Shown: positions 25,211-34,071, numbered from the stretch's first letter. The stretch is 37,617 nt of DNA from Bacteroidota bacterium (GCA_022710185.1 JAKLHK010000029.1:1-37617); one strand, 5' to 3'. Numbers and translations are program-made. Notes: generated by a model from the letters alone, not told the origin.

Positions 25211-27331
25211 ATGAAGCCATTCCTGATCCTGCTTTCCGCTGCCCTCTTCCTTGCAGCCGCCTGCAAAGAGAAATCCCCCAACGCCACCGACATGAACAAC
25301 CCCTTCTTCAGCGGATTCGATACCCCCTTTGGTTTCCCCGATTTCACGAAGATAGATACTACACACTACCTGCCTGCCTTCGAGAAAGGCATGGCCGACC
25401 AGAAAGCGGAGATCGAGGCCTTGCTGGCCGTGACCGAAGCCCCCGGCTTTGAAAATACCATCCTGGCCTACGACCGCTCCGGACGCCTGCTGAAGAACGT
25501 CAGCTCGGTATTTTACAGCGTAAATGCCGCCGAGACCAACCCGGCCCTGCAGGAGATAGCCCGTAAGGTGGCCCCCCTGACCACTGCCCACTACGACGAC
25601 CTCATGCTCAACGAGGCCCTGTTCCTTCGCATCAAAACGGTGTATGAGAAGCGTGGTGAACTCGGACTGGATTCCCTTCAGCTCAGGACCACGGAAAAAT
25701 ATTATGAGGATTTCATCCGCAACGGGGCTGGATTGGATGCTTCACAGAAGGAGGTGCTCCGTCAGATCAACCAGGACCTCTCGGCCAACGAGGTGAAGTT
25801 CAGGGACAACCTTCTGGCTGAAACCAATGAGAACTTCCGCCTGGTGATCGACCGCCCGGAGGACCTTGCCGGGCTTCCCCAGGGGAGCATAGCCGCTGCT
25901 GCGCAGGAGGCGGAGCTGGCCGGGCTGGAAGGGAAATGGGTGTTCAACCTGCAGAAGCCCAGCATGATTCCCTTCCTTCAGTATTCAGGTAAGCGGGACT
26001 TGAGGGAGGCCCTTTACCGCGGGTATTTCATGAGGGGCGACAACGGCAACGCCTTCGACAATAAGGAGATCCTCGCCAACATCGCCAATCTTAGGGCGCA
26101 GAAGGCCCGTTTGTTGGGTTATCCGGATTTTGCCTCCTACATCATTGCACGGAACATGGCGCGCACCCCCGATCAGGTCCGCTCCTTCCTCAATGAGCTC
26201 ATGGTTCCTTCCCTTGAGGCCGCCATCTCTGATCGGGAGGCCATGCAGGCCATTATCGACCGCGAAGGGGGCGACTTCCGCCTGGCCAGCTGGGACTGGT
26301 GGTATTATGCCGAGAAGCTGCGTAAGGAACGTTTCGACCTGGATGAGGAACAGCTCAAACCCTATTTTGTGCTCGGGAATGTCCGCGACGGCATGTTCGA
26401 TGTGGCCACGCGCCTCTATGGCATCACTTTCCGTCCCTTGAAGGATATGCCGGTCTACCATCCCGAAGTGGAGGTATTCGAAGTACTGGATGCCGATGGC
26501 TCGCATCTGTCCGTGCTAACCCTTGACTATCATCCCCGCCCGGGAAAAAGAGTAGGGGCCTGGTGCGGAAGGCTGCGTGAGCAATATTATGAGGATGGGG
26601 AGAAGGTATACCCTATCGTTACCGTGACCTGCAATTTCACCCGTCCTACCGGAGAAGTTCCTGCCCTGCTGACCTGGGATGAAGTAACGACCCTCTTCCA
26701 TGAGTTCGGACACGCCCTGCAGGGTTTCTTTGCCGATGGCCGGTATAACCGCATCGCCGGGAATGTCCCCCGGGATATGGTAGAGCTCCCCAGCCAGATC
26801 ATGGAAAACTGGGCGGCCCATCCCGAGGTGATCGCAGCTTATGCCAGGCATTACAAGACCGGTGCTGTCATGCCGACTGACCTTCAGCAGAAATTGCAGC
26901 AAAGCATGACATTCAACCAGGGCTTCGCCACGGTAGAGTATATCGCCGCCTCGGTACTCGACCTCGACCTGCATGGCCTTAAGGCGCCCAGAGAACTGGA
27001 TATCAATGCCTTTGAACAGGAGAGCATGGGGCGGATCCATCTCATTCCTGAGATCCTTCCACGTTACCGTGCCCCTTACTTCGGTCACATCGTGGGTGGC
27101 TATGCGGCAGGATATTATGTATATCTCTGGGCTGCTGTGCTGGATACCGATGCCTTCCAGGCCTTTATCGATTCGGGCGACCTATACAACCCGCAGATCG
27201 CGGCCGCCTTCCGTAAGCATATCCTCACCGAAGGAGGGAACGGTGAGGGAATGGATCAGTACCGCCGTTTCCGGGGCAAGGACCCGGTGAAAGAACCCCT
27301 GTTGAAAAAGCGGGGACTCATGAAGCAATAA
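25211..27331 (+). CDS. Peptidase M3-family (Dcp/oligopeptidase type) lipoprotein
   Basis: This 706-aa zinc metallopeptidase has a signal peptide ending in a lipobox, LAAAC (Cys18), so it is probably lipid-anchored in the envelope. The HEFGH zinc site is at 497-501. The downstream ELPSQIMENWAAHPE holds the third ligand glutamate and is typical of M3. The N-terminal helical part and the GKRVGAW and VTVTCNFT blocks also fit dipeptidyl carboxypeptidase/oligopeptidase A-type enzymes. It likely trims peptides in the periplasm. The start at 25211 is preferred to 25070, whose extra 47 residues are translated from the promoter and repeat region. A T9SS-linked DUF2271 gene follows after 10 bp. Confidence 0.92.
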   Translation: MKPFLILLSAALFLAAACKEKSPNATDMNNPFFSGFDTPFGFPDFTKIDTTHYLPAFEKGMADQKAEIEALLAVTEAPGFENTILAYDRSGRLLKNVSSVFYSVNAAETNPALQEIARKVAPLTTAHYDDLMLNEALFLRIKTVYEKRGELGLDSLQLRTTEKYYEDFIRNGAGLDASQKEVLRQINQDLSANEVKFRDNLLAETNENFRLVIDRPEDLAGLPQGSIAAAAQEAELAGLEGKWVFNLQKPSMIPFLQYSGKRDLREALYRGYFMRGDNGNAFDNKEILANIANLRAQKARLLGYPDFASYIIARNMARTPDQVRSFLNELMVPSLEAAISDREAMQAIIDREGGDFRLASWDWWYYAEKLRKERFDLDEEQLKPYFVLGNVRDGMFDVATRLYGITFRPLKDMPVYHPEVEVFEVLDADGSHLSVLTLDYHPRPGKRVGAWCGRLREQYYEDGEKVYPIVTVTCNFTRPTGEVPALLTWDEVTTLFHEFGHALQGFFADGRYNRIAGNVPRDMVELPSQIMENWAAHPEVIAAYARHYKTGAVMPTDLQQKLQQSMTFNQGFATVEYIAASVLDLDLHGLKAPRELDINAFEQESMGRIHLIPEILPRYRAPYFGHIVGGYAAGYYVYLWAAVLDTDAFQAFIDSGDLYNPQIAAAFRKHILTEGGNGEGMDQYRRFRGKDPVKEPLLKKRGLMKQ

Positions 27332-27341
27332 CAGCACCTCC

Positions 27342-28100
27342 ATGGACAAGACCCTTTCAACCTGTGTTGCCCTTTTCCTGCTCCTGCTGGCGGGCAGCCT
27401 TCCGCTCAACGCCCAGACTCAGGGAACACTCAGCGTGAGCACTTCCACGTCTTCTGCTGGTGGCAACTACTCACCAAAGAATATTGTGGCCATCTGGGTA
27501 ACCGACAGCGCAGGCAGTTTCGTCAAGACCCTGTTGGCCTACGCGGCATCCCGCCGGACCCACCTGAACACCTGGGAGGCGGCGACCACGGCTGCAGGCA
27601 GTGCGTACAACGTAACCGACGCCATCTCCGGGGCGACGCGCACCAGCCATGGTACCCGCATCTGCAGTTGGAACGGGCGAAATTACAATCAGGTGGATAT
27701 GCCCGATGGCACCTACAGGCTATGGTTTGAGCTTACGGATAAGAATGCCACAGGCAATTTTTCCCATTTTGATTTCGTCAAGGGCCCTCTTCCTCAGAAC
27801 CAGACGCCGGCCAATGTGCCGAGCTTCTCCGGGATCAGCATCGCATGGCAACCAGGGACCGTTGGCATAGATGAAATTTTTTCCGGGGCTGGTCCAGGAT
27901 TACATTATGATCCAGCCCAGCGACGCCTGTTCGTGACCGGGTCTGGAACAGTCGAGGTTTCGCTTTTTGACCTGGGTGGACGGCTGTTGTATTCTGGCCG
28001 CGATCAGGTCGTCGACCTCAGGCACTTACCTGCAGGTCTGGTCCTCCTGAAACTCAGGGAGGCAAATGCAGAACGGAGGGTGAAGCTGTTGCTGAATTAG
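27342..28100 (+). CDS. DUF2271-like secreted protein with T9SS sorting domain
   Basis: This 252-aa protein has a signal peptide (about 1-24, NAQ). The middle (about 35-150) looks like DUF2271: YSPKNIVAIWVTDSAGSFVKTLL, then RRTHLNTWEAA, DAISGATRTSHGT and MPDGTYRLWFELTDKNA. The C-terminal ~75 residues (VEVSLFDLGGRLLYSG... GLVLLKLREANAERRVKLLLN) form a T9SS-type sorting domain, so the protein is probably exported to the surface. It lies 10 bp after the M3 peptidase gene and is likely co-transcribed. Function of DUF2271 is not established. Confidence 0.78.
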   Translation: MDKTLSTCVALFLLLLAGSLPLNAQTQGTLSVSTSTSSAGGNYSPKNIVAIWVTDSAGSFVKTLLAYAASRRTHLNTWEAATTAAGSAYNVTDAISGATRTSHGTRICSWNGRNYNQVDMPDGTYRLWFELTDKNATGNFSHFDFVKGPLPQNQTPANVPSFSGISIAWQPGTVGIDEIFSGAGPGLHYDPAQRRLFVTGSGTVEVSLFDLGGRLLYSGRDQVVDLRHLPAGLVLLKLREANAERRVKLLLN

Positions 28101-28111
28101 GCTATTGCCGC

Positions 28112-29473
28112 TCAGTGACCAAGCGACACCACCTGCCTGTTTGTAATGGTATCACCCTGGATTACCTTCAGAAAAAAACTCCCGGGTCCAGGCAGGAACA
28201 ACCGGCTATCCCTTTCACTGTCGAACTCCCTGTGGTACAGAAGTTGTCCGGTGATATCCCAGAGCTGTACCGTTGATCCCGGGAGCAGGTGCTCCAGCTT
28301 GACCCAGCCATCGGGACTGGGGTTGGGATGGATGCCCAGGGACGGGGGAGCTTCCGGGCTTGCCACATCAACGGTAGTGATCGGCACGCAGATCGTGGTA
28401 TCTGCACAACCATACTGAGTTACGATACAGGCATAGTTCCCGTTGACCGTGGGGGTGAACTGCTGAAACACTGCCCCGGGGACATGCGCATAATTGTTGT
28501 CGCAGTCCACCCATTGGAAGTAGGCATTGATGGCATTGGCCATCAGGGTGATGCCGAACATTCCCAGGGAAACGTCGACCGGGGTGACCGTCAGGTTGAT
28601 GGTGATCATGCTGTCGCAGCCGGATGAATTGGGGATAGTGTCATGGTAGCTGCCGCTGGTATTCCAGGTGTAGTTACCACTTGGACTGACGTATTCATCG
28701 CATACGGTGATGTTGACCGAGCTGTTGGTGCTGCCGCCCGGGAGGTTCTGACCGCTGACCCAGTTGGAGGTGGCGCCGCTCAGGGCAAATCCGGACAAGG
28801 TGCCATTGTTCCCGTTGCCGCTCTGGTCGGGAAGGGCGATCAGACCGCTGTTAGTTCCCCCGTCGATACCCTCATCAAAGGTGTAATAGGCTACCAGGCC
28901 AGGGGGGAGCGTGCAGATTTCGGTATTCATGGTCGATAGGATCTGGGCCTGGGTGCGGGCCACGTTCCAAATCCTCACCTCGTCGATCTTGCCGTCGAAG
29001 TTCCTGGAACCGCTGTACCAATCCCCGATGAAGAGGTTGTTGGAAGGATTCTGTATGGTGAGCACCACATTGAACGAGTCCACCCGAACCCCATCGATGT
29101 ATATGCGCATTTTAGACCCGTCGTAGGTGCCGGCTACGTGATGCCAGGTGTTGAGCGAGAGGAGGGGAGTAGTGGTGCGTTCGTTCCAGGATCCATTGCC
29201 CAGGTTGAAGGCCAGGCGTCCCCCATTGCCTGCACGCAGCATATAGCCACGGTCGGGGATGTTTTGCTCCTTGTTGATGATGCACCCCTGGAATACGCTG
29301 GTCTTCCATGAGTTGGCATAGATCCATGCCTCCAGGGTGATCTGATTGCTGATGTTCAGGCTGGCCCCGTTGCCGCAGTTCACGCGGTCGTTGATACCGT
29401 CGAAATGCAGGGCATTCTGAGCGTACAGGCTGCAGGTAAGCACCAGGACGGCAATGAAGCTGGAAATTTTCAT
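28112..29473 (-). CDS. LamG-domain secreted protein with T9SS sorting domain
   Basis: This 453-aa protein has a signal peptide (1-19, SLYAQ). A concanavalin A/LamG-like lectin fold covers about 20-200 (LHFDGINDRVNCG, ITLEAWIY, NTWHHVAGTYDGSKMRIYIDG, GKIDEVRIWN). A short segment CDEYVSPSGNYTWNTSG..., frequent in Bacteroidota cell-surface proteins, follows, then an Ig-like stretch. The C-terminal sorting domain begins at LGIHPNPSPDGWVKL. It probably binds glycans or surfaces outside the cell. It is monocistronic on the minus strand, convergent with the DUF2271 gene. Confidence 0.87.
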   Translation of the reverse strand: MKISSFIAVLVLTCSLYAQNALHFDGINDRVNCGNGASLNISNQITLEAWIYANSWKTSVFQGCIINKEQNIPDRGYMLRAGNGGRLAFNLGNGSWNERTTTPLLSLNTWHHVAGTYDGSKMRIYIDGVRVDSFNVVLTIQNPSNNLFIGDWYSGSRNFDGKIDEVRIWNVARTQAQILSTMNTEICTLPPGLVAYYTFDEGIDGGTNSGLIALPDQSGNGNNGTLSGFALSGATSNWVSGQNLPGGSTNSSVNITVCDEYVSPSGNYTWNTSGSYHDTIPNSSGCDSMITINLTVTPVDVSLGMFGITLMANAINAYFQWVDCDNNYAHVPGAVFQQFTPTVNGNYACIVTQYGCADTTICVPITTVDVASPEAPPSLGIHPNPSPDGWVKLEHLLPGSTVQLWDITGQLLYHREFDSERDSRLFLPGPGSFFLKVIQGDTITNRQVVSLGH

Positions 29474-29528
29474 AGCGGGAGGGGGTGGTTAGGATTAGCC
29501 CGCCCCTAAGTTAGGAAGAAAGGGGGCG

Positions 29529-30614
29529 TTATGGTACCCGGTAGACCGCCACATTGATGTTCATACCGGCACCCACGGAGGCAAAGACGATAAGGTCGCC
29601 CGGGCCGATGTCCTGACCTTCCATCTCACCTTTCAGGATGAGGTCGTAGAGGGTGGGGAGCGTCGCTACCGAGGAGTTGCCCAGCCATGAGATGCTCATC
29701 GGCATTACACCTTCGGGAATATCGCGTATACCATAGAGCCCGAAGAGGCGGTCCAGTATGGCCGCGTCCATCTTCCCATTGGCCTGGTGGATGAGTACCT
29801 TCTTCACCGAGCGGATGTCCTCGCCAGCCTTATCGAGGCAAGCCTTAACGGTAGGCGGAACGGTCTTCAGTGCATACTCGTACAGCTTGCGCCCGTCCAT
29901 CTTCAGGAACAGATCGGTGCCGTCACGGTATCCGTTGTAGCTCTTGTCCATCCGCAGCATCCAGGTATGGTCCAGGGTGTCGGAACGGGTGAGGTGTGCC
30001 AGGATTCCGCTTCGCGGGTCGTCTTTCGCTTCGAGCAGGGTTGCGCCCGCTCCGTCAGCGTATATCATGCTGTCACGGTCATGGGGGTCGGATACCCTCG
30101 AGAGGGTCTCAGCCCCGATCACCATCACTTTACGGGCATCGCCCGAGCGGATATAGTAATCCGCCTGGATCATCCCCTGCAGCCAGCCAGGGCAGCCGAA
30201 AGGCAGGTCATAGGCCACGCAGTATGGGTTGACGATCCCCAGATTGAACTTTACCCGGGAGGCCAGACCAGGCACCAGATCGGTACGCCGGTTGTCCTCC
30301 CTGATATCTCCAAAGTTGTGCGCAACGATAATATAATCAAGGGTTTCCTTGTCGGTCCCCGAAGTGGTCAGCGCATCGAGGGCGGCCGCCGTTGCCAGGT
30401 CTGAGGTCACCTGGTCATCACCGACATGGCGCCTTTCGGCAATTTCGGTAATCTTCTCGAACTTGTCGATGATCTCTTCGTTTGGCCGTTCGATCACCTT
30501 GCCGCTGCTTTCGTAGAAGACATTGTCCAGGAAGTCCTGGTTGGTCACACGACGGTGCGGAATGTACCGTCCGGAGCCTGTGATAATACTGTGTATGTTT
30601 AAGTTCATTTTCAT
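29529..30614 (-). CDS. 3-oxoacyl-[ACP] synthase III family protein
   Basis: This 361-aa thiolase-fold protein resembles KAS III (FabH-like), which starts fatty acid chains by condensing acyl-CoA with malonyl-ACP. The catalytic triad is C141 (AYDLPFGCPGW), H276 (VLIHQANGKM) and N313 (SWLGNSSVATLP). ITEIAERRHV (about 54-63) fits the N-terminal substrate region. It is longer than classical FabH (about 320 aa), with an N-terminal insertion (about 30-53). No other lipid genes lie beside it, so it could act in a specialised acyl pathway. It may be a homologue rather than the housekeeping fabH. Confidence 0.88.
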   Translation of the reverse strand: MKMNLNIHSIITGSGRYIPHRRVTNQDFLDNVFYESSGKVIERPNEEIIDKFEKITEIAERRHVGDDQVTSDLATAAALDALTTSGTDKETLDYIIVAHNFGDIREDNRRTDLVPGLASRVKFNLGIVNPYCVAYDLPFGCPGWLQGMIQADYYIRSGDARKVMVIGAETLSRVSDPHDRDSMIYADGAGATLLEAKDDPRSGILAHLTRSDTLDHTWMLRMDKSYNGYRDGTDLFLKMDGRKLYEYALKTVPPTVKACLDKAGEDIRSVKKVLIHQANGKMDAAILDRLFGLYGIRDIPEGVMPMSISWLGNSSVATLPTLYDLILKGEMEGQDIGPGDLIVFASVGAGMNINVAVYRVP

Positions 30615-30736
30615 ATCCGTTGATCATGCAGGCAAGCTCGCCTGGGCCATACCCCTGGGTTTCGATTGAAGTGGAATGGGCTGTCACTTAACGCCTCGGA
30701 CCGGCCCCCCTGGCATGTGCCGCTGCTCACCGGGCA

Positions 30737-30744
30737 CAAAGTTA
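30737..30744 (-). promoter_or_regulatory. Possible -7 promoter element for the KAS III gene
   Basis: The minus strand reads TAACTTTG, a full TAnnTTTG match, but about 120 nt before the ATG at 30614, so the leader would be long. Confidence 0.35.
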
Positions 30745-30857
30745 GTTCATTATCGCATGCCGATGCAGAAATTATAGTGGAGGTCGGGCTAATAATAAGA
30801 GGATCAAACATATACCTCCTTTGATTCATAAAAAAGATAAAAAGGTCTTAAATAATA

Positions 30858-30873
30858 AAAGTTGATTAACTTT
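30858..30873 (+). promoter_or_regulatory. Inverted repeat, candidate Rrf2 operator
   Basis: AAAGTT-GATT-AACTTT is a perfect 6-bp inverted repeat with a 4-bp spacer. It overlaps the -7 element TAACTTTG of the Rrf2 gene, so a bound repressor would block the promoter. Autoregulation is typical for Rrf2 proteins, but this site is inferred. Confidence 0.45.
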
Positions 30874-30874
30874 G
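30867..30874 (+). promoter_or_regulatory. Bacteroidota -7 promoter element for the Rrf2 operon
   Basis: TAACTTTG lies 17 nt before the ATG at 30892 and overlaps the inverted repeat described separately. Confidence 0.5.
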
Positions 30875-30891
30875 CAGAAAGGAAATCTGCG

Positions 30892-31323
30892 ATGCTTACC
30901 AAGACCACAGAATATGCCATCCGGGCGTTGATCTTCATCCAGGCCCGCAACCTCAAGGGGGAGCGGCCACGGTTGCCGGAGATCGCCGAGGGCTCCAATG
31001 CCCCGGTACACTACATCGGAAAGATCCTGCAGACCTTGGTGCGCCACCGCCTGCTGGCCTCAGCCAAGGGACCCGGGGGGGGGTTCTTCTTTGCGAAGAA
31101 TGTGCCCTCTATCTCCCTGTTCGATGTCATCCGCCTGATGGAAGGCGAGGCATTCTTCCATCGCTGTGGGTTCGGTCTGAACAACTGCTCGGTGGAGAAT
31201 CCCTGCCCTGCCCATGACCAATACAGGGAGATCAGGGAGTTATATCTTGAGAAAGTCACGCGTCTAACCATAGCTGATCTGGCAGAAAGGGTGAATGAAG
31301 GTAAGGCCTATTTGGATGTCTGA
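30892..31323 (+). CDS. Rrf2-family Fe-S transcriptional regulator
   Basis: This 143-aa Rrf2-family regulator resembles the IscR/NsrR group. A winged helix-turn-helix is present (about 1-65, MLTKTTEYAIRAL, LPEIAEGSNAPVHYIGKILQTLV, KGPGGGFFFAKN). Three cysteines and a His in CGFGLNNCSVENPCPAH (C92, C99, C105, H108) give a Cys-x6-Cys-x5-Cys-x2-His pattern that would hold an Fe-S cluster. This suggests NO, redox or iron sensing. The start at 30892 gives the family N-terminus; an upstream TTG at 30862 would run over the promoter. It heads the methyltransferase/DUF438/DUF1858 set and may regulate it. Confidence 0.88.
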   Translation: MLTKTTEYAIRALIFIQARNLKGERPRLPEIAEGSNAPVHYIGKILQTLVRHRLLASAKGPGGGFFFAKNVPSISLFDVIRLMEGEAFFHRCGFGLNNCSVENPCPAHDQYREIRELYLEKVTRLTIADLAERVNEGKAYLDV

Positions 31324-31374
31324 AATCAGTGAAATCCAGGCATTGGAAGGAGAAAAACGTTTACTGGACCGGTA

Positions 31375-32133
31375 ATGGCAGGCAAGGACTTCTACGGCAG
31401 CATCGCTGCGATATACGATGATATTTTTCCCCTGCAGAAGGCGCAACGGGAGTTCGTACTGGGCTTGCTGGGTGACCTGCCCCGTTCGGCTACAGTACTT
31501 GACATCGGCTGTGGCACGGGAGCGCTGATCGTGGCCCTGGCCCATCATTTCGATCAGACCTATGGCATGGATCCCGATCAGGACATGCTCGACCATGCCT
31601 GGGTAAAGGTGCTCGAAGAGGCGGTGTCCACGGAGTTCATCCCGGCCGGCATGCTGGAGATCAGCCGTCATTTTGACCAGGCCAGCATCGATGCCGCGTT
31701 CTGTCTGGGCAATACGCTCGTCCACCTGGCTTCTGAGGAGGAGGTAGCGGAAATGCTGCAGCAGACCTATGGCGTACTCCGGCCGGGTGGTCGGTTGCTG
31801 CTGCAGATCATAAATTACGACCGCATCCTTGATGAGGGGCTGAAGGGTCTGCCCACCATAGAAACAGCCCTGCACCGTTTTGAGCGGTATTATGATCCCA
31901 CCCCTGAACCCGGGGTGCTCAGTTTCCGCACCCACCTGCACATAAAGCGGAACGGACAGCTTGTGGCCCATGCCGTCCCTTTGCTGGCGCTGCGCCGGGG
32001 GCTGCTGCACAGACTTCTGCAATACACCGGTTTCCTGGACCTGGCAGAATACGGGAGTTTCGGAGGCACCGCCTTCACACCACAGAGTCAGCCCTTGATC
32101 ATTACTGCAAGAAAACCATCCCAAAACAAATAG
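31375..32133 (+). CDS. Class I SAM-dependent methyltransferase
   Basis: This 252-aa methyltransferase has the SAM-binding motif I VLDIGCGTGAL (41-51), an acidic residue after strand 2 (YGMDPDQDML) and a typical post-motif strand ending LRPGGRLLLQI. The substrate cannot be inferred. It lies 51 bp after the Rrf2 gene and 8 bp before DUF438, in the same direction. The C-terminal half is beta-rich and family-specific. Confidence 0.85.
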   Translation: MAGKDFYGSIAAIYDDIFPLQKAQREFVLGLLGDLPRSATVLDIGCGTGALIVALAHHFDQTYGMDPDQDMLDHAWVKVLEEAVSTEFIPAGMLEISRHFDQASIDAAFCLGNTLVHLASEEEVAEMLQQTYGVLRPGGRLLLQIINYDRILDEGLKGLPTIETALHRFERYYDPTPEPGVLSFRTHLHIKRNGQLVAHAVPLLALRRGLLHRLLQYTGFLDLAEYGSFGGTAFTPQSQPLIITARKPSQNK

Positions 32134-32141
32134 TTATCCCA

Positions 32142-33365
32142 ATGAGCGAATACATCGATAATTCATCGTTTCGCAAGCAGAGGCTTAAAGAATTGATCCT
32201 CAAACTGCACGAAGGGGTCGACCCACGGCAGGTACGCCTTGCTCTCGAAGACTCCCTACGTTCCGTCCCCTATGGTGAAGTAGTGGAGGTTGAGCAGGAG
32301 CTGATTGCGGAAGGCCTTCCCCAGGAGGAGGTGTTGCGGTTGTGCGACATCCATTCCGGCGTACTGCAGGGTAGGATAGACCTCAGTGCCATGCGGATCA
32401 TCCCTCCCGGTCATCCCGTGGACGTATTCAGGCAAGAGAACAAGGAACTGTCCAGGGTCTCGGACCAGGTGCTGGACCTGCTCGCGACCCTGGAGGCACA
32501 GCCCTCCAGCCTGTCGGAGGGGCCGCTGATGGAACTGCGCGGCCTGTTCAACGCGCTCCAGGATGTGGACAAGCACTATCAGCGCAAGGAGTACCTGGTG
32601 TTCCCTTATCTCGAGAATAAGGGGATTACGGGTCCCCCCCAGGTGATGTGGGGCAAGCACGATGAGGTCCGCGACCTGATCAAGGGCAGTACCGAGGCCC
32701 TTACCCAGGAGATCCTGAGCCGGGACGAGATGCTGGCCCTGGCCACGCTGCTCTTCCGTCCTGCCGCCCTGGCCGTAAAGGAGATGATCGTGAAGGAGGA
32801 GCAGATCCTGTTTCCTATGTGCCTGGATCATATCACCGAAGGGGAATGGGCCCATATTCACCAGCAGACGCTGGAGATCGGCTATTGCCTTTACGATCCC
32901 CCGCTCAACTGGAAGCCGGAGGTACTGGCCGAAGATGCCGAAGCCCTGCCGGCGGCGGGCCGTGTTCAGCTCCCCACCGGCTCCCTTAGCCTGGAAGAAC
33001 TAACGAAGGTATTCAACAGCCTGCCCGTGGATATCACTTTCGTGGACAAGGATGACAAGGTGAAATACTTTTCCCAGGCGGCCGACCGCATCTTCACCCG
33101 CAGCCGGGCTATCATCAACCGCGATGTGCGGCATTGCCATCCTCCGTCCAGCGTGCACATCGTGGAGAAAATATTGGAGGACTTCAAGAGCGGCAGGGCC
33201 AGTTATGCCCCGTTCTGGATCCAGATGAAAGGCAGGTTCATCCATATTGCCTATTACGCCCTCCGCGACGGGCAGGGGGATTACATGGGTACCCTGGAGG
33301 TTTCACAGGACCTTACAGAATACCGTGCCCTTCAGGGCGAACAGCGCATCCTGGAATACAAGTGA
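32142..33365 (+). CDS. DUF438 protein with hemerythrin-like and PAS domains
   Basis: This 407-aa soluble protein has three parts. DUF438 (about 10-80) comes first. A hemerythrin-like helical domain follows (about 88-235), with candidate iron ligands H91, H145, E150, H173 and E220 and the helices KHYQRKEYLVFPYLE and EEQILFPM. A PAS domain comes last (about 285-395, LPVDITFVDKDDKVKYFSQAADRIF). Such proteins are linked to NO or oxygen sensing and to nitrosative stress. There is no output domain, so it probably acts through partners. It follows the methyltransferase after 8 bp. Confidence 0.88.
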   Translation: MSEYIDNSSFRKQRLKELILKLHEGVDPRQVRLALEDSLRSVPYGEVVEVEQELIAEGLPQEEVLRLCDIHSGVLQGRIDLSAMRIIPPGHPVDVFRQENKELSRVSDQVLDLLATLEAQPSSLSEGPLMELRGLFNALQDVDKHYQRKEYLVFPYLENKGITGPPQVMWGKHDEVRDLIKGSTEALTQEILSRDEMLALATLLFRPAALAVKEMIVKEEQILFPMCLDHITEGEWAHIHQQTLEIGYCLYDPPLNWKPEVLAEDAEALPAAGRVQLPTGSLSLEELTKVFNSLPVDITFVDKDDKVKYFSQAADRIFTRSRAIINRDVRHCHPPSSVHIVEKILEDFKSGRASYAPFWIQMKGRFIHIAYYALRDGQGDYMGTLEVSQDLTEYRALQGEQRILEYK

Positions 33366-33372
33366 GACAGGG

Positions 33373-33410
33373 ATGTTGTATGTTGTATGTTGTATGTTGT
33401 ATGTTGCATG
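33373..33410. repeat. Heptamer tandem array (ATGTTGT), about five units
   Basis: Four exact units and a fifth, ATGTTGC, begin 8 bp after the DUF438 stop. It is the first of three serial heptamer arrays in this 139-bp gap. Confidence 0.95.
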
Positions 33411-33414
33411 TCCC

Positions 33415-33442
33415 ACTTCTAACTTCAGACTTCTAACTTCCA
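33415..33442. repeat. Degenerate heptamer array (ACTTCNN), four units
   Basis: The units are ACTTCTA, ACTTCAG, ACTTCTA and ACTTCCA, in 7-bp register. This is the second of three serial arrays. Confidence 0.85.
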
Positions 33443-33447
33443 ATTTT

Positions 33448-33501
<54 letters not shown>

Positions 33502-33504
33502 ATC

Positions 33505-34026
33505 ATGATAACCCCTCGCACCAAAATCCTTGAGATCCTCACCCAATACCCGGATCTCGAACCCGCGCTGATCGAAAAGATCCCGGCATTCAAGAAATTG
33601 CAGAACCCCTTCCTTCGCAAGACGGTAGCCAAGGTAGCCACGGTACAGCAGGCTGCGGCCATTGCCGGTATCGACGTGAACGAGCTGGTCCGCTTCCTGC
33701 GCCAGGAAACCGGCCAGGAATGCGGCCATGAGACGGAAGGAGAGGCCCTGGCGCTGAACCACGTCCGCCCGGACTGGTTTTCGGAAGGCCGGGTTGCCGA
33801 TACGCTGGATGTCCGTCCCATGCTCAGTGCCGGGGAGCACCCGGTGCACGAAGTCATCGGAAGGCTCAGGCAACTGCCGCAGGGCGGCATCCTCAAGGCC
33901 ATCTTTCCCTTTCTTCCGGTGCCATTGATCGAGAAGGCCTCGAGCCTGGGGTTCCCGCACTGGATAGAGGAAGAGGACAAAGAGGTCCTTGTCGTCTGGT
34001 TCCACATGCCCGAAGGCAACGCATAA
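33505..34026 (+). CDS. DUF1858-DUF2249 two-domain protein
   Basis: This 173-aa cytosolic protein has DUF1858 (about 1-68: MITPRTKILEILTQYPDLEPALIEKIPAFKKLQNPFLRKTVAKVATVQQAA) and a TusA-like DUF2249 domain (about 99-170: TLDVRPML..GEHPVHEVIGRLRQLPQGGILKAIFPFLPVPLIEKASSLGFPHWIEEEDKEVLVVWF). These families occur beside DUF438 and hemerythrin genes linked to NO/nitrosative stress. Function is unproven. A heptamer array ends just before the ATG. No TAnnTTTG was seen, so it is either read through from DUF438 or uses an unusual promoter. Confidence 0.85.
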   Translation: MITPRTKILEILTQYPDLEPALIEKIPAFKKLQNPFLRKTVAKVATVQQAAAIAGIDVNELVRFLRQETGQECGHETEGEALALNHVRPDWFSEGRVADTLDVRPMLSAGEHPVHEVIGRLRQLPQGGILKAIFPFLPVPLIEKASSLGFPHWIEEEDKEVLVVWFHMPEGNA

Positions 34027-34031
34027 ACGAA

Positions 34032-34055
34032 CGGGTCCGGTTAATCCCGGACCCG
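34032..34055. terminator. GC-rich hairpin between convergent genes, possible terminator
   Basis: Arms CGGGTCCGG and CCGGACCCG pair perfectly over 9 bp with loop TTAATC. It lies 5 bp after the DUF1858 stop and before the end of the convergent adhesin. No T-tract follows on the plus strand and only a weak one on the minus strand, so it is not a textbook rho-independent terminator. Confidence 0.55.
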
Positions 34056-34071
34056 CGCCTGACACTACAGC

